A DNA stretch of 64,000 nt from Pseudarthrobacter sulfonivorans (GCF_001484605.1 NZ_CP013747.1:4588001-4652000), one strand, 5' to 3'. Shown: positions 30,263 to 44,745, counted from the stretch's first letter. Notes: generated by a model from the sequence alone, not told the origin. A program made the numbers and translations.

Positions 30263-30266
30263 GACA

Positions 30267-31516
30267 GTGACAGAAACAGCGACAGCAAAAGCAGAGACTG
30301 CGGCACCAGCAGCCCTTTCCACCACAGTTCCCACACCGGCGGTGCTGGTCCTCGAGGACGGCCGTATGTTCCGCGGCACCAGCTACGGCGCGCAGGGCAC
30401 TGCCCTGGGTGAGGCAGTGTTTGCCACCGGCATGACCGGCTACCAGGAAACCATCACCGACCCCTCCTACGCCCGCCAGCTGGTGGTGCAGACCGCGCCG
30501 CACATCGGCAACACTGGTGTGAACAGCGAGGACGCCGAATCCCGGCGCATCTGGGTGGCCGGCTACATCGTCCGCGACGCCGCCCGCCGCCCCTCCAACT
30601 GGCGCTCCGAACGCTCCCTGGACGAGGAACTCATTGAGCAGGGGATCGTCGGCATCCAGGGCGTGGACACCCGCGCCATCACCCGCCACCTGCGCGAGCA
30701 CAAGACCATGCGCGCCGGCATCTTCTCGGGTGCGGCCGCCAAGGCCACGGACAAGGAACTCCTTGACGCGGTCCTGGCCAGCGCCCCGATGGAAGGCGCC
30801 CGCCTGGCCGAGGAAGTCAGCGTCAGCGAGGCTTACGTGGTGGACCCCAAGGACCACGGCTGGGACGGCGAGGCGCGCTTCAGCATTGCCGCGATCGACC
30901 TCGGCATCAAGGCCATGACGCCCATCCGCTTCGCCGAGCGCGGCGTCCGCGTCCATGTCCTGCCGGCAACCTCCACCCTCGAGGACGTCAAGGCCGTCAA
31001 CCCGGACGGCTTCTTTATGTCCAACGGCCCGGGCGACCCCGCCACGGCTGACGCCCAGGTCAAGCTGCTCCGCTCCGTCCTGGACGAGAAGTTGCCGTAC
31101 TTCGGCATCTGCTTCGGCAACCAGATCCTGGGACGCGCCCTGGGCTTCGGCACCTACAAGCTCCGCTACGGCCACCGCGGCATCAACCAGCCCGTCCTGG
31201 ACCGGCGTACCGGCAAGGTGGAGATCACCTCGCAGAACCACGGCTTCGCCGTGGACGCACCGCTCGACGGCGCCACGCAGGCTCCCGAGGAGCGCTACGG
31301 CCGCGTCGAGGTCAGCCACATCAGCCTCAACGACGACGTCGTCGAAGGCCTCGCGTGCCTGGACATCCCCGCCTTCTCGGTGCAGTACCACCCGGAAGCC
31401 GCAGCCGGCCCGCACGACGCCGCTTACCTGTTTGACCGTTTCATCGACCTGATGGCCGTCACCAAAACCGGCGCAGAGAAGAACACCACCGATTCCAAGA
31501 CTGAGGACAAGAAGTA

Positions 31517-31517
<1 letters not shown>
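30267..31517 (+). CDS. carA: Carbamoyl-phosphate synthase small (glutaminase) subunit
   Basis: CarA hydrolyses glutamine and passes ammonia to CarB. The 416-residue product has the N-terminal CPSase_sm domain ([37 protein letters not shown]). A class I glutamine amidotransferase domain follows, with nucleophile Cys in [14 protein letters not shown] and His-Glu in [13 protein letters not shown]. The GTG at 30267 is preferred because GGAAAG lies 6 nt upstream. GTG 30252, overlapping the preceding gene, would add five residues. An Ala/Thr-rich N-terminal extension of about 25 residues precedes the domain. Confidence 0.95.
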
Positions 31518-34853
<3,336 letters not shown>

Positions 34854-34861
<8 letters not shown>

Positions 34862-35723
34862 GGCCGCCTCCACACCATCAGGCCCCGCCCGGGAGTCCTT
34901 CGGCTCCCGGCTCGGGGCGGCCATGGCGGCCCGCGGGCCGCTGTGCGTGGGCATTGACCCGCACCCGGCTCTCCTGAAGGACTGGGGACTGGCCGACGAC
35001 GCCGCCGGGCTGAGGCGGTTTTCGCTGACGGTCCTGGAGGCTGTCGGTTCGCTCGCTGCCGCGGTGAAGCCGCAGGTGGCGCTCTACGAGCGCCACGGTT
35101 CGGCCGGGATGGCCGTCCTCGAGGAGCTCCTTGCCGCGGCACGGGACGAGTCGGTGCTCACCATCGCCGACGCCAAGCGCGGGGACATCGGCTCCACGAT
35201 GGCTGCCTACGCGGACGCCTGGCTGCGGGACGGCTCGTCCCTGGCAGCCGACTCCGTGACCCTCAGCCCGTACCTGGGGTTTGAGTCGCTCCGCCCGGCC
35301 CTTGACCTGGCAGCGGACAACGGCCGGGGCGTATTTGTCCTGGCGCTGACCTCCAATCCGGAGGGGGCTTCCGTACAGCATGTGGGCGGAGCTGACTCCG
35401 TGGCCCGGCGGATCGTCGAGGCGGCAGCGGCAGAGAACAGCCGTTATGCCGGCAGCCTGGGGTCCGTTGGACTCGTCGTCGGCGCCACCGTGGGGTCAGC
35501 GTTAACTGACCTGCACCTGGACCTGCCGGCAGTCCGCGGGCCCATCCTGGCTCCCGGGCTGGGCGCGCAGGGGGCCACACCGGCAGACCTGCGCCGGACC
35601 TTCGGTGCCGCGTACCCGCAGGTCCTGGGGACGTCCAGCCGGGATATCCTGGCTGCCGGTCCAGGGACCCAGCGTCTTCGTGATGCTGCGTTGCGCACGC
35701 TTGAGGGCCTCCGCGGCGAATAG
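34854..35723 (+). CDS. pyrF: Orotidine 5'-phosphate decarboxylase (actinobacterial long type)
   Basis: The enzyme decarboxylates OMP to UMP. The 289-residue product belongs to the longer PyrF2-like class with [17 protein letters not shown] at the N-terminus. The catalytic Lys-Asp array is in [20 protein letters not shown], and the end has [17 protein letters not shown] with [17 protein letters not shown] 34854 overlaps the carB 3' end by 8 nt, so it is read by coupling; no clear ribosome binding site is seen. It is the last pyr gene of the operon. dihydroorotate dehydrogenase (pyrD) and pyrE are not in the window. Confidence 0.94.
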
Positions 35724-35832
35724 CGGCCCGAAGCTGGCATCCATTGATTCACCGCCCACCAAGGGGTAGGTTTCAGGACAAGTCCAATGGCGGTCGCCTT
35801 GGACTCAGCCGACGAATCCGGGGGTGTCCTCC

Positions 35833-36150
35833 ATGAGCCTGCGACCCTTATCTCCTTCGGAACGCGCGGCGGCCCTGCACAAGGCGGCCGCCGCGCGGGC
35901 TGCCAGGGCGGCCGCGAAAGAGCGCCTCAAAAACGGCAAGACGTCAGCGGCGGATCTTATTGGTGCCGCAGCCGCGGATGACGCCCTGGCCCGGATGCGT
36001 GTAGTGGAGCTGTTGGAGGCCCTGCCGGGCATTGGAAAAGTCAGGGCTGCAGCCATTATGGAGCAGTTGGGCATAGCGGCCTCCCGCCGGCTCCGCGGGC
36101 TGGGCATTCACCAGCGCCAGGCGCTGGTAGATTTTATAGACGAGAAATAG
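35833..36150 (+). CDS. mihF: Integration host factor, actinobacterial type (mIHF)
   Basis: The 105-residue basic protein begins MSLRPLSPSERAAALHKA and continues with an Ala/Arg/Lys-rich helix (AARAARAAAKERLKNG). A helix-two-turns-helix DNA-binding domain follows (LLEALPGIGKVRAAAIMEQLGIAASRRLRGLG). Streptomyces sIHF and mycobacterial mIHF bend and compact DNA. The ATG at 35833 has GGGGGTG upstream. A GTG at 35824 would add MSS. The gene sits just before gmk, the usual place in actinobacteria. It is essential in mycobacteria, by literature recall. Confidence 0.93.
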   Translation: MSLRPLSPSERAAALHKAAAARAARAAAKERLKNGKTSAADLIGAAAADDALARMRVVELLEALPGIGKVRAAAIMEQLGIAASRRLRGLGIHQRQALVDFIDEK

Positions 36151-36197
36151 GGCGTTCCTAGGGGCGCCCGAACCCAAACTCCGCCGCAAAGGAATAC

Positions 36198-36770
36198 GTG
36201 AGCAAGAAACCGGGACTGACAGTCCTCGCTGGTCCGACGGCTGTTGGCAAAGGCACCGTGTCCACCTACATCCGGGATAACTACCCCGAAGTCTGGCTTT
36301 CCGTATCGGCCACCACCCGCGCTCCGCGGCCCGGTGAGCAGGATGGCGTCCACTACTTCTTCAAGTCCAAGGAAGAGTTCGAGTCGCTCGTTGCGGCCGG
36401 CGAGTTCCTGGAGTGGGCCGTAGTCCACGGCCAGAACACCTACGGCACGCTGCGGAGTTCCGTGGACGAGGCCATCGCCGCCGGCAGGTCCGTCCTGCTG
36501 GAGATCGATCTGCAGGGTGCACGCCAGGTCAAGCAGGCCGTTCCTGACGCCCAGTTCGTGTTCCTGGCGCCGCCCAGCTGGGACGAAATGGTCCGCCGAC
36601 TGGTGGGTCGCGGCACGGAAACTGAGCAGGAGCAGCAGCAGCGGCTGGAAACAGCTAAACTGGAACTTGCCGCTGAACCGGAGTTTAACCACACCGTCAT
36701 CAATGATGACGTTCGCCGGGCAGCGGACGAGCTTGTTTCACTCATGGGGCTGACCCCGCACCCGCACTAG
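36198..36770 (+). CDS. gmk: Guanylate kinase
   Basis: The enzyme phosphorylates GMP to GDP; 190 residues. The P-loop is LAGPTAVGKGTVSTYI (note Val-Gly-Lys-Gly). GMP-binding residues are in SVSATTRAPRPGEQDGVHY and FLEWAVVHGQNTYGT. The base-recognition VLLEIDLQGARQVKQ and lid region RLVGRGTETEQEQQQRL are intact. The GTG start has AAAGGAA upstream. It lies 47 nt after mihF and 39 nt before rpoZ, and this order (mihF-gmk-rpoZ-coaBC-metK-priA) is the standard actinobacterial one. Confidence 0.96.
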   Translation: MSKKPGLTVLAGPTAVGKGTVSTYIRDNYPEVWLSVSATTRAPRPGEQDGVHYFFKSKEEFESLVAAGEFLEWAVVHGQNTYGTLRSSVDEAIAAGRSVLLEIDLQGARQVKQAVPDAQFVFLAPPSWDEMVRRLVGRGTETEQEQQQRLETAKLELAAEPEFNHTVINDDVRRAADELVSLMGLTPHPH

Positions 36771-36809
36771 TAGCCGGTAGCAGCCAGCCCGTTAGAATTT
36801 GGAGAATTC

Positions 36810-37070
36810 GTGTCCACGAACCTTGAAGGCATCATCAACCCGCCGATCGACTCACTGCTTAAGGCAGCTGATTCCAAGTACGGCCTGGTGATCTTCGGTG
36901 CCAAGCGTGCACGTCAGATCAACGCTTACTACGCCCAGCTGCACGAGGGCCTGTTCGAGTACGTCGGCCCCCTGGTCGACACCAAGCTGAACGAGAAGTC
37001 GCTGTCCATCGCCCTGCGCGAAATCAACGAAGGCAAGCTCGTTTCCACGCCGATCGAAGCCGCAGAGTAA
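36810..37070 (+). CDS. rpoZ: DNA-directed RNA polymerase subunit omega
   Basis: This 86-residue chaperone-like subunit stabilises the beta' subunit of RNA polymerase. The conserved stretch is [20 protein letters not shown] (residues about 8-27) with [15 protein letters not shown] and [18 protein letters not shown] [12 protein letters not shown] near the end. The GTG start has GGAGAA 4-5 nt upstream. It is flanked by gmk and coaBC as expected. Confidence 0.95.
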   Translation: MSTNLEGIINPPIDSLLKAADSKYGLVIFGAKRARQINAYYAQLHEGLFEYVGPLVDTKLNEKSLSIALREINEGKLVSTPIEAAE

Positions 37071-37099
37071 GTTCAGACTGCCCTGTTGACGGAGGTCAC

Positions 37100-38350
37100 G
37101 TGCGCATAGTCCTCGGAGTCGGGGGAGGGATTGCGGCCTACAAGGTCGCATCGCTCCTCCGGCTTTTTACTGAAGCCGGCCACAATGTCACGGTGATTCC
37201 CACTGAGGCAGCCACCCGCTTTGTGGGTGTCGCCACGTGGGAGGCACTGTCCGGGAACCCGGTCAGCAACAGCGTCTTCGACGACGTGCACCAGGTCAAC
37301 CACGTCAGGCTTGGCCATGAGGCCGATCTCATCGTGGTGGCACCCGCGACCGCGGACCTGCTGGCGCGCGCGGCCACCGGACAGGCCAACGACCTCCTCA
37401 CCAACACGCTGCTCATGGCCAGCGGTCCGGTACTGTTTGCCCCCGCCATGCACACGGAGATGTGGCAGCACGCCGCCACTCGCGCCAACGTTGAAACGCT
37501 GCGGAGTAGGGGAGTGGCCGTCCTGGAACCGGCCAGCGGCAGGCTCACCGGCACCGACTCCGGTCCCGGCCGCCTGCCTGAGCCCGAAGCCATCTTCGAC
37601 GCCGCCATGGCACTCGCCCAGGGCCAGTCCGATTACCAGCTTCCGCTGGCCGGCCGGACCGTCACCGTCAGCGGAGGCGGAACCCGGGAACCGCTGGACC
37701 CTGTCCGTTTCCTGGGCAACCGGTCCTCCGGTAAGCAGGGCGTGGCGCTGGCCGTCGCTGCCCGCAACGCGGGCGCCACGGTCCGGCTGGTCGCGGCCCA
37801 TATGGAGGTTCCGGCGCCGGCCGGAGTCGACCTGGTCACCGTTGAGACCGCCCTGGAGTTGCGCGAGGCCATGCTGGCAGCCGCGGCGGATTCCGACGTC
37901 GTGATCATGGCTGCGGCCGTGGCGGACTTCCGCCCCGCGGAGATCTCCGGCACCAAGATCAAAAAACGTGATGACACCGCGGACCCGGTCATTTCCCTGG
38001 TCCGGAACCCGGACATCCTCCAGGAACTGGTCGAGGTCCGGGACCACGCTCCCGAAAACCAGGCCAGCCGCCGCAGCCAGCTGATTGTGGGCTTCGCAGC
38101 GGAGACTGGTGACGGCCAAGGCGACGTCCTGACCTACGCGGAGGCAAAGCTCAAGCGCAAGGGCTGCGATCTCATGGTGGTCAATCATGTGGGAACAGAC
38201 AAGGTTTTTGGCCAGGACAGCAACTCGGTAGTCATCCTTGCCCGCTCCGGCGCCGAACCACAACTGGCCGCCGGAACCAAAACAGAGGTTTCGGCCGCCG
38301 TCATCACCCGGGTCGGCTATGAGCTGAACCACGTTTCGCCACGCGCCTGA
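37100..38350 (+). CDS. coaBC: Bifunctional phosphopantothenoylcysteine decarboxylase / phosphopantothenate--cysteine ligase
   Basis: CoaBC performs two steps of coenzyme A synthesis. The 416 residues start with the FMN-binding CoaC domain (VLGVGGGIAAYKVASLLR). The catalytic His is in VNHVRLGHEADLIVVAPATAD, and the substrate-clamp motif reads PAMHTEMW, with His in place of the Asn of the enterobacterial PAMN motif. The CoaB domain follows from about residue 180 (VTVSGGGTREPLDPVRFLGN, SSGKQGVALA, AAAVADFRP, KIKK). The GTG start at 37100 has a GGAGG upstream. Confidence 0.95.
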   Translation: MRIVLGVGGGIAAYKVASLLRLFTEAGHNVTVIPTEAATRFVGVATWEALSGNPVSNSVFDDVHQVNHVRLGHEADLIVVAPATADLLARAATGQANDLLTNTLLMASGPVLFAPAMHTEMWQHAATRANVETLRSRGVAVLEPASGRLTGTDSGPGRLPEPEAIFDAAMALAQGQSDYQLPLAGRTVTVSGGGTREPLDPVRFLGNRSSGKQGVALAVAARNAGATVRLVAAHMEVPAPAGVDLVTVETALELREAMLAAAADSDVVIMAAAVADFRPAEISGTKIKKRDDTADPVISLVRNPDILQELVEVRDHAPENQASRRSQLIVGFAAETGDGQGDVLTYAEAKLKRKGCDLMVVNHVGTDKVFGQDSNSVVILARSGAEPQLAAGTKTEVSAAVITRVGYELNHVSPRA

Positions 38351-38428
38351 CCGAAAGCCACGCACCGTTTCCTTAGCACGGGGACACACGCCGCCGGACG
38401 TCCGATTCCCAACCAGTAAGGTAGTTGA

Positions 38429-39664
<1,236 letters not shown>

Positions 39665-39675
39665 GCCAGTCCGCC

Positions 39676-41829
39676 ATGGCCTCTGATGAGTCTGTCCCTC
39701 CCGGCGCCGTCCAGTTGTCGCTGCTGCAGGGCTTCCCGGCGAAGGCCAGGCCGTCCGGGCCCCCGCTGGCCGCGCACCTTCCGGTGGCCAGGGTCCTCGT
39801 GGAGACGCCGCTGCCGCATCTGGACCGGCCTTTCGACTACAGCGTGCCGGCCGAACTGGACGGGACCGCACAGGCCGGCGTCCGGGTAAAGGTCAGCTTC
39901 AACGGCCAGGACCTGTCCGGGTTCATCATTGAACGGACTGACGAATCCGACGCCGGCCACACCCTGGTGCCCCTGCAGAAGGTGGTCTCTCCCGTCGTCG
40001 TCCTGACGCCGGCTGTCCGGGATCTGGTGTCCGCCGTCGCGGCCCGGTATGCGGGGACGGTCAGTGACGTCCTTCGCGTCGCGGTGCCTCCGCGCATGGC
40101 GAGGCTCGAGAAGGACTTCCTCTCGCCCCCCGAAGCAGAGCCTGCGGCACCGGATCCGCTCGCCGACGCCGGGGCCTTGACCGGCCCGGACGTCCCCGCC
40201 GGGACTGAAGCAGACTGGACCGGGTACCGCAACGGCCCGGCATTTGTCCGCCACCTGAAGGACGGCGGATCTCCACGGGCGGTCTTCAACCCGCTCCAGG
40301 GATTCGGCCCGGCAGCATGGCCGCACCTGCTGGCAACGGCCGTGGCAGCAGTCCGTGCGTCCGGCCGCGGCGCCGTGGTGGTGGTGCCGGACTACCGGGA
40401 CCTGGACCAGCTGGAAAAGGCGCTCCTGGCGGTGCTGCCCGCCGACGATATCGCCCGCCTGACGTCCGACGACGGGCCCACCCCCCGCTACCGGAACTTC
40501 CTGCGCCTCCTGGCTGGCTCCGCGCGCGTAGCCATCGGCACGCGCTCAGCAGCGTTTGCCCCGGTCCGGGATCTGGGCCTTGTTGCCTGCTGGGACGACG
40601 GCGATGACCTCCACATCGAACAGCGAGCCCCGTACGCCCATGCCCGCGACGTGCTGCTGCTGCGCGCGGACCAGGAAGGCACAGCCTGCCTCATGGCCGG
40701 TCATTCCAGGAGCACGGAGCTCCAGCGGCTGGTGGAGGCCGGCTGGGCCATGCCCGTTGAGGCCGATCGGGCGTTCGCACGACAGACCGTGCCACGGGTA
40801 TTGAACACGGCGGACAGCTTCGAACAGGAACGCGACCCCCTGGCCCTGGTTGCGCGGCTTCCCGGTGCCGCGTGGCGGGCTGCCAAGGACGGGCTGGAAC
40901 GTGGGCCCGTCCTGGTGCAGGTGGCCCGCGCCGGCTACGCGCCGTCGCTCGTCTGTGAGACGTGCCGCGAACCCGCCCGCTGCCAGGCCTGCCAAGGTCC
41001 CCTTGCCCTGGCCGGAGCCACCGGCAGCTCTGCGGTCCCGCAATGCCGCTGGTGTTCCACGCCGGCGCCGGAGTGGCAGTGTGCCCATTGCGCGGGGCGC
41101 AAGCTCCGTAAGGGCGCCACCGGCGTCCTGCGCACAGCCGAAGAGCTGGGCAGGGCATTTCCCGGAAAAACCGTCATTACGTCCTCGGGCGGCAACATCA
41201 AGGCCGGCGTTGGCAGCGCCAAGGCCTTGGTGGTGGCCACCGTCGGGGCCGAGCCCGTGGCGGAGGGCGGTTACGCAGCGGCGCTGCTCCTCGACGGCGA
41301 CTCCCTGCTCCGCCGGGAGAACCTCCGCGCCGGGGAAGACACGGTGCGCCGCTGGTTCAACGCCGCGGCTTTGGTGCGCCCGGCGTCCGACGGCGGACTG
41401 GTGGTCATCACCGCGACGGAAAGTGTTGCTGTTGGCGCGTTGCTGCGGTGGGACCCGGCCGGGTACGCCAGGCGCGAGCTGGAACTCCGGATGGAACTCC
41501 AGCTGCCGCCGGCGGTCAGGATTGCCTCGGTCACCGGCCCCCGGGCCGCCGTCGTACATTTCTCCGGGACCGTGGAGAAGGAGCTGGCCGCCGCCGGCGT
41601 GACGCTGCGGACCGCAGGACCGGCTCCGCTGGTCCTCACCGGTCCAGCGGCCGCCGGGGGAGCCGGGGGTGCCCAGGGGGCCGGGGAGGACGCCCGGACC
41701 CTGCTGTTCTTCGCATACGGGCAGGCAGCCACTGTCACCCGGGTGTTACGTGCAACAAAGGCTGCGGCCGCCGCCAAGAGGACCACGGAACCGGTCCAGG
41801 TCAGGCTGGACGGTGTGGACGTCCTCTAG
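39676..41829 (+). CDS. priA: Primosomal protein N' (PriA), actinobacterial form without helicase motifs
   Basis: The 717-residue protein has the PriA DNA-binding domain at the N-terminus (VARVLVETPLPHLDRPFDYSV, GVRVKVSFNGQDLSGFI). The position of Walker A contains no GKT (GRGAVVVVPDYRDLDQLEKA), and the DEAH position reads CWDDGDDL, so ATP hydrolysis is not expected. Zinc-binding Cys pairs are kept: CETC, CQAC, CRWC and CAHC (about residues 430-475). Loss of helicase motifs is a known trait of actinobacterial PriA, which is thought to act in loading rather than unwinding. It starts 11 nt after metK. Confidence 0.93.
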   Translation: MASDESVPPGAVQLSLLQGFPAKARPSGPPLAAHLPVARVLVETPLPHLDRPFDYSVPAELDGTAQAGVRVKVSFNGQDLSGFIIERTDESDAGHTLVPLQKVVSPVVVLTPAVRDLVSAVAARYAGTVSDVLRVAVPPRMARLEKDFLSPPEAEPAAPDPLADAGALTGPDVPAGTEADWTGYRNGPAFVRHLKDGGSPRAVFNPLQGFGPAAWPHLLATAVAAVRASGRGAVVVVPDYRDLDQLEKALLAVLPADDIARLTSDDGPTPRYRNFLRLLAGSARVAIGTRSAAFAPVRDLGLVACWDDGDDLHIEQRAPYAHARDVLLLRADQEGTACLMAGHSRSTELQRLVEAGWAMPVEADRAFARQTVPRVLNTADSFEQERDPLALVARLPGAAWRAAKDGLERGPVLVQVARAGYAPSLVCETCREPARCQACQGPLALAGATGSSAVPQCRWCSTPAPEWQCAHCAGRKLRKGATGVLRTAEELGRAFPGKTVITSSGGNIKAGVGSAKALVVATVGAEPVAEGGYAAALLLDGDSLLRRENLRAGEDTVRRWFNAAALVRPASDGGLVVITATESVAVGALLRWDPAGYARRELELRMELQLPPAVRIASVTGPRAAVVHFSGTVEKELAAAGVTLRTAGPAPLVLTGPAAAGGAGGAQGAGEDARTLLFFAYGQAATVTRVLRATKAAAAAKRTTEPVQVRLDGVDVL

Positions 41830-41851
41830 CGGCTTCCTTTGGCGGCATCAG

Positions 41852-42928
41852 TCAGCGGCTGCGCCGCGCCATGATGTCGTGGGCCACGTCCACCAGCTGC
41901 TGCGCGGATTCGTCCCAGCTGAACTCCTGCGCACGTGCCACGGAACGGCGGGACACCTGTTGCCAGTGGGCGTCGTCCCGCAGTTTCTGCACGGCCGCGG
42001 CGAACTCTGCCGGGGATGCGGGATCAACGTAGGTTGCCGCGTCGCCGCCCACCTCGCGGAAAATCGGGATGTCGCTGGCGATGACCGGCGTGCCGAGGGC
42101 CATGGCCTCCACCAGCGGAAGACCGTAACCTTCGGCGCGGGAGAGGCTCACCAGTGCAGTGGCCCGCATGAGCAGGACGGCATATTCGTCATCGGTGACA
42201 CCGTTGTGGAAGACCACCGTGGCACCCGGCGGCACCATGATCTCCAGCTCGGCCCGGCGCTCGGCGGTGATCCTGCTCAGCAGGTGCAGGGTGAAATCTG
42301 GCAGCTCGGACATGCCGGCCACCATTGTTTCAACGTTTTTGTAGGGCATAAACGAGCCCATGTACACCAGCGAATGGTCCGCCCCGGCAGCAGGATCACG
42401 CGGTTCCTGGGCGGGCTGCGGGGCGTTGCTGATGATCCGCACGGGCCTTTTGGTGAGCCGGTACTTGGCCATCAGCGCTTCCGTGGTCCGGCTGATGGTG
42501 GCCACGGTGTCCGCCCGGTTGAGGAGGACGCGCTGCGGCCAGAACGCCTTGTGGTAGAGCCGCCAGAGCACGCGGACGGCTGCCGGCAGGAATCCCGGGG
42601 GAGCAGGGTGCTCGTAGTAGATGAGGTCGTGCAGGGTCAGGACCAGGCCGTACTTGCGCCCCCAGCTGCCCATGGTCTGCATGGGGCACACAACAACATC
42701 GGCGCCGAGCGGGTTGATCCTGCGGGCCACGAACAGCTCCAGCGGGGACAGCGGACTGTTGATCAACGTGTACGGAACATCCGGGAGCAGCGCCAGTTGG
42801 CGCGTGTCGCTGATAAGCATGGAAACGTCGGCCACCTTTGCCGTGGCGGCGATGAGGCTGGCTCCGTAACGGCTGATGCCGTCGTGATGATCGGTCCGGG
42901 TGAATCGTGCATCGATGACAATCTTCAC
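41852..42928 (-). CDS. Glycosyltransferase family 4 protein
   Basis: The 358-residue GT-B fold enzyme starts MKIVIDARFTRTDHHDGISRY, an N-terminal acceptor domain. The nucleotide-sugar-binding C-terminal domain has LVYMGSFMPYKNVETMVAGM, then VSLSRAEGYGLPLVEAMALGTPVIASD with the EGYGLPLVEAM donor motif. Donor and acceptor are unknown; a role in cell-envelope polysaccharide is likely. Its ATG overlaps the stop of the hydrolase gene upstream by 4 nt. It is last in the leftward SorC-regulator to glycosyltransferase unit and converges with priA. Confidence 0.88.
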   Translation of the reverse strand: MKIVIDARFTRTDHHDGISRYGASLIAATAKVADVSMLISDTRQLALLPDVPYTLINSPLSPLELFVARRINPLGADVVVCPMQTMGSWGRKYGLVLTLHDLIYYEHPAPPGFLPAAVRVLWRLYHKAFWPQRVLLNRADTVATISRTTEALMAKYRLTKRPVRIISNAPQPAQEPRDPAAGADHSLVYMGSFMPYKNVETMVAGMSELPDFTLHLLSRITAERRAELEIMVPPGATVVFHNGVTDDEYAVLLMRATALVSLSRAEGYGLPLVEAMALGTPVIASDIPIFREVGGDAATYVDPASPAEFAAAVQKLRDDAHWQQVSRRSVARAQEFSWDESAQQLVDVAHDIMARRSR

Positions 42929-43854
42929 GCGGGGTGGTCCTTAAGGAAGCTGCGGATGAAGCCGGCGGCGGGGCCGGGCGTTTCGTAGTGGATCAGGTGG
43001 CCGACGCCGGGAATGACTTTGAGGACGCCGTCGGGGAGGAGCGCGGCGAGACGGTGCTGGTCCGGCAGAGTGGCAATCTCGTCTTTTTCGCCGGCGACCA
43101 GGAGCACCGGCAGGCTCAGCTTCCCGGCAACCTCGGCCACATGGCCGCTGACCGAGGCCGTGAACGATTCGAGGAGGCTTTCCCGGTTCGCGAAAGCGCT
43201 GAAGTAGGCATGGTGCTGGCCGTGGATGAAGCGGCGCAGGTCTGTGTCGGCCGTCTTGGCCATGGCCTCGCTCATGCCCCTGACAATCAGCGGACTGCGC
43301 AGCAGTGCCAGTCCCAGCGGGCGGGGGAGCCGGGCCGCCAGCCGGTAGTAGAGGACGGCCAGCTTGGTCATGATGCCCTTGGGGCCTTCCAGGGCAGGCG
43401 CGGCGATGGGGTTGATCAGGATCAGCGGTGTGACGGTACCCGGGTGGGTGGCGACAAAATGGGCGGCGACGATCGAGCCGAAGGAGTGCCCCAACAGCAC
43501 GGTGTCCGGGCCGAGGCCGAGCGCCGCCATAAAATCGGTGACAAAGGTGCCGTACTGCTCCACCGAATGTTTCCCGGACACAAACGCGGCGGAGCTGCCG
43601 AACCCCGGCAGGTCCGGCATGATGATGCGCATTTCCGGCAACTGGTCTGCAACCCGGAGCAGACCGTGGTGATCGCCGCGGAAACCATGGATGACCAGAA
43701 TGGTGCGGGTGTCCGGTGTGGCCTGGATCGGTTCGTAAGTCCAGTACGCCACCGTGCTGCCGTTAATCACGATGTCGGCGGCCCGGGTGCGGGCGGCCAG
43801 CCCGGCGCTGAAGAAGGAGGGCGCAGGGGATGGCTGTTGATCGGCGGTTTTCAT
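42925..43854 (-). CDS. Alpha/beta hydrolase
   Basis: The 309-residue protein has the canonical fold: oxyanion loop LVIHGFRGDHHGLL, nucleophile elbow LGHSFGSIVA (Ser124), and a catalytic His in PGVGHLIHYETPG. An acid is in GEKDEIAT. A helical lid lies between about 160 and 220. It has no signal peptide. Substrate is unknown; candidates are esters or haloalkane-like compounds, and nothing in the sequence decides. It lies 11 nt after the aldo/keto reductase gene and overlaps the glycosyltransferase gene by 4 nt. Confidence 0.88.
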   Translation of the reverse strand: MKTADQQPSPAPSFFSAGLAARTRAADIVINGSTVAYWTYEPIQATPDTRTILVIHGFRGDHHGLLRVADQLPEMRIIMPDLPGFGSSAAFVSGKHSVEQYGTFVTDFMAALGLGPDTVLLGHSFGSIVAAHFVATHPGTVTPLILINPIAAPALEGPKGIMTKLAVLYYRLAARLPRPLGLALLRSPLIVRGMSEAMAKTADTDLRRFIHGQHHAYFSAFANRESLLESFTASVSGHVAEVAGKLSLPVLLVAGEKDEIATLPDQHRLAALLPDGVLKVIPGVGHLIHYETPGPAAGFIRSFLKDHPA

Positions 43855-43865
43855 GACCCTCGGTC

Positions 43866-44735
43866 CTAGTTGACGTTGTCGGGGTGGGACCCGGTGCGCT
43901 GACCGCGGTCAAGCTCGGCAAGGGCTGCCATGTCGCGGTCTGAAAGTTCAAAGCCGAAGACGTCCAGGTTTTCCCGGATCCGGGATTCGGAGCTTGCCTT
44001 CGGAATGGCGATGTTCCCCAGCTGGATGTGCCACCGAAGAATGATCTGGGCTGCTGTCCTGCCATGTTCGGCGGCCAGGGCCAGGACCACGGGATCCAAC
44101 AGAACGTGTCCGCGCGCCAGGGGACTCCAGGCTTCCGTACGGATGCCCAGGGCGTGGTGCTTGTCCCTCAGCTCCGCTTGCTGGAGCCACGGGTGCAGTT
44201 CAATCTGGTTCACGGCGGGCACCACTTCGGCGCTCTCGAGCAGCCGGTCCAGGTGCGCGGGCTGGAAGTTGCAGACACCGATGGCGCGGACTTTGCCTTC
44301 GCGGTACAACGTTTCGAGGGCGCGGTATGTGTCGGTGAACAGATCCCGCTTGGCGCAGGGCCAGTGGATCACGTACATGTCCACGTAGTCCAGGCCGAGG
44401 TTGACCATGGAGGTATCGAAGGCACGGAGGGTTGAGTCGTACCCCTGGTCATCGTTCCAGACCTTCGTGGTGATAAATACGTCCTCGCGCCGCAGGCCGG
44501 GCGAAGATTCCCCGGAGCCGCCGCTTCTGCCTTCGGAATCCATGGCGGGGCCCAGTCCCCGCGCAACGCCGGTTTCGTTGCCGTACATCGCTGCCGTGTC
44601 AAAGTGGCGATATCCGGTGCCGAGGGCCGTGGCCACCAGGCCGGATGCTTCCGCTGCCGGAACTTTGTACAGCCCGAATCCCAACTGGTCGATCAGCACA
44701 CCGTTGTTGAGGCTGAGCCGGGGTGAGGTTTTCAT
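43866..44735 (-). CDS. Aldo/keto reductase
   Basis: This 289-residue NADPH-dependent TIM-barrel oxidoreductase begins MKTSPRLSLNNGVLIDQLGF. The catalytic tetrad is visible: Asp and Tyr in FDTAAMYGNETGV, Lys in ITTKVWNDDQGYD, His in MYVIHWPCAK. The cofactor end has IPKASSESRIRENLDVFGF, of the AKR5 (2,5-diketo-D-gluconate reductase-like) type. The start follows the regulator stop by 10 nt. Two earlier in-frame ATGs inside the regulator end would add up to 6 or 23 residues. Candidate substrates are small aldehydes. Confidence 0.9.
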   Translation of the reverse strand: MKTSPRLSLNNGVLIDQLGFGLYKVPAAEASGLVATALGTGYRHFDTAAMYGNETGVARGLGPAMDSEGRSGGSGESSPGLRREDVFITTKVWNDDQGYDSTLRAFDTSMVNLGLDYVDMYVIHWPCAKRDLFTDTYRALETLYREGKVRAIGVCNFQPAHLDRLLESAEVVPAVNQIELHPWLQQAELRDKHHALGIRTEAWSPLARGHVLLDPVVLALAAEHGRTAAQIILRWHIQLGNIAIPKASSESRIRENLDVFGFELSDRDMAALAELDRGQRTGSHPDNVN

Positions 44736-44745
44736 AGCATTGACT

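Noticed and set aside
38351..38428. SAM riboswitch before metK
   Set aside because: The gap is 78 bp and shows no recognisable aptamer core or terminator; ordinary promoter and ribosome binding site suffice.
39676..41829. PriA as a damaged pseudogene because the Walker A and DEAH motifs are missing
   Set aside because: The frame is full length, zinc-binding cysteines are kept, and loss of helicase motifs is the normal state in actinobacteria.
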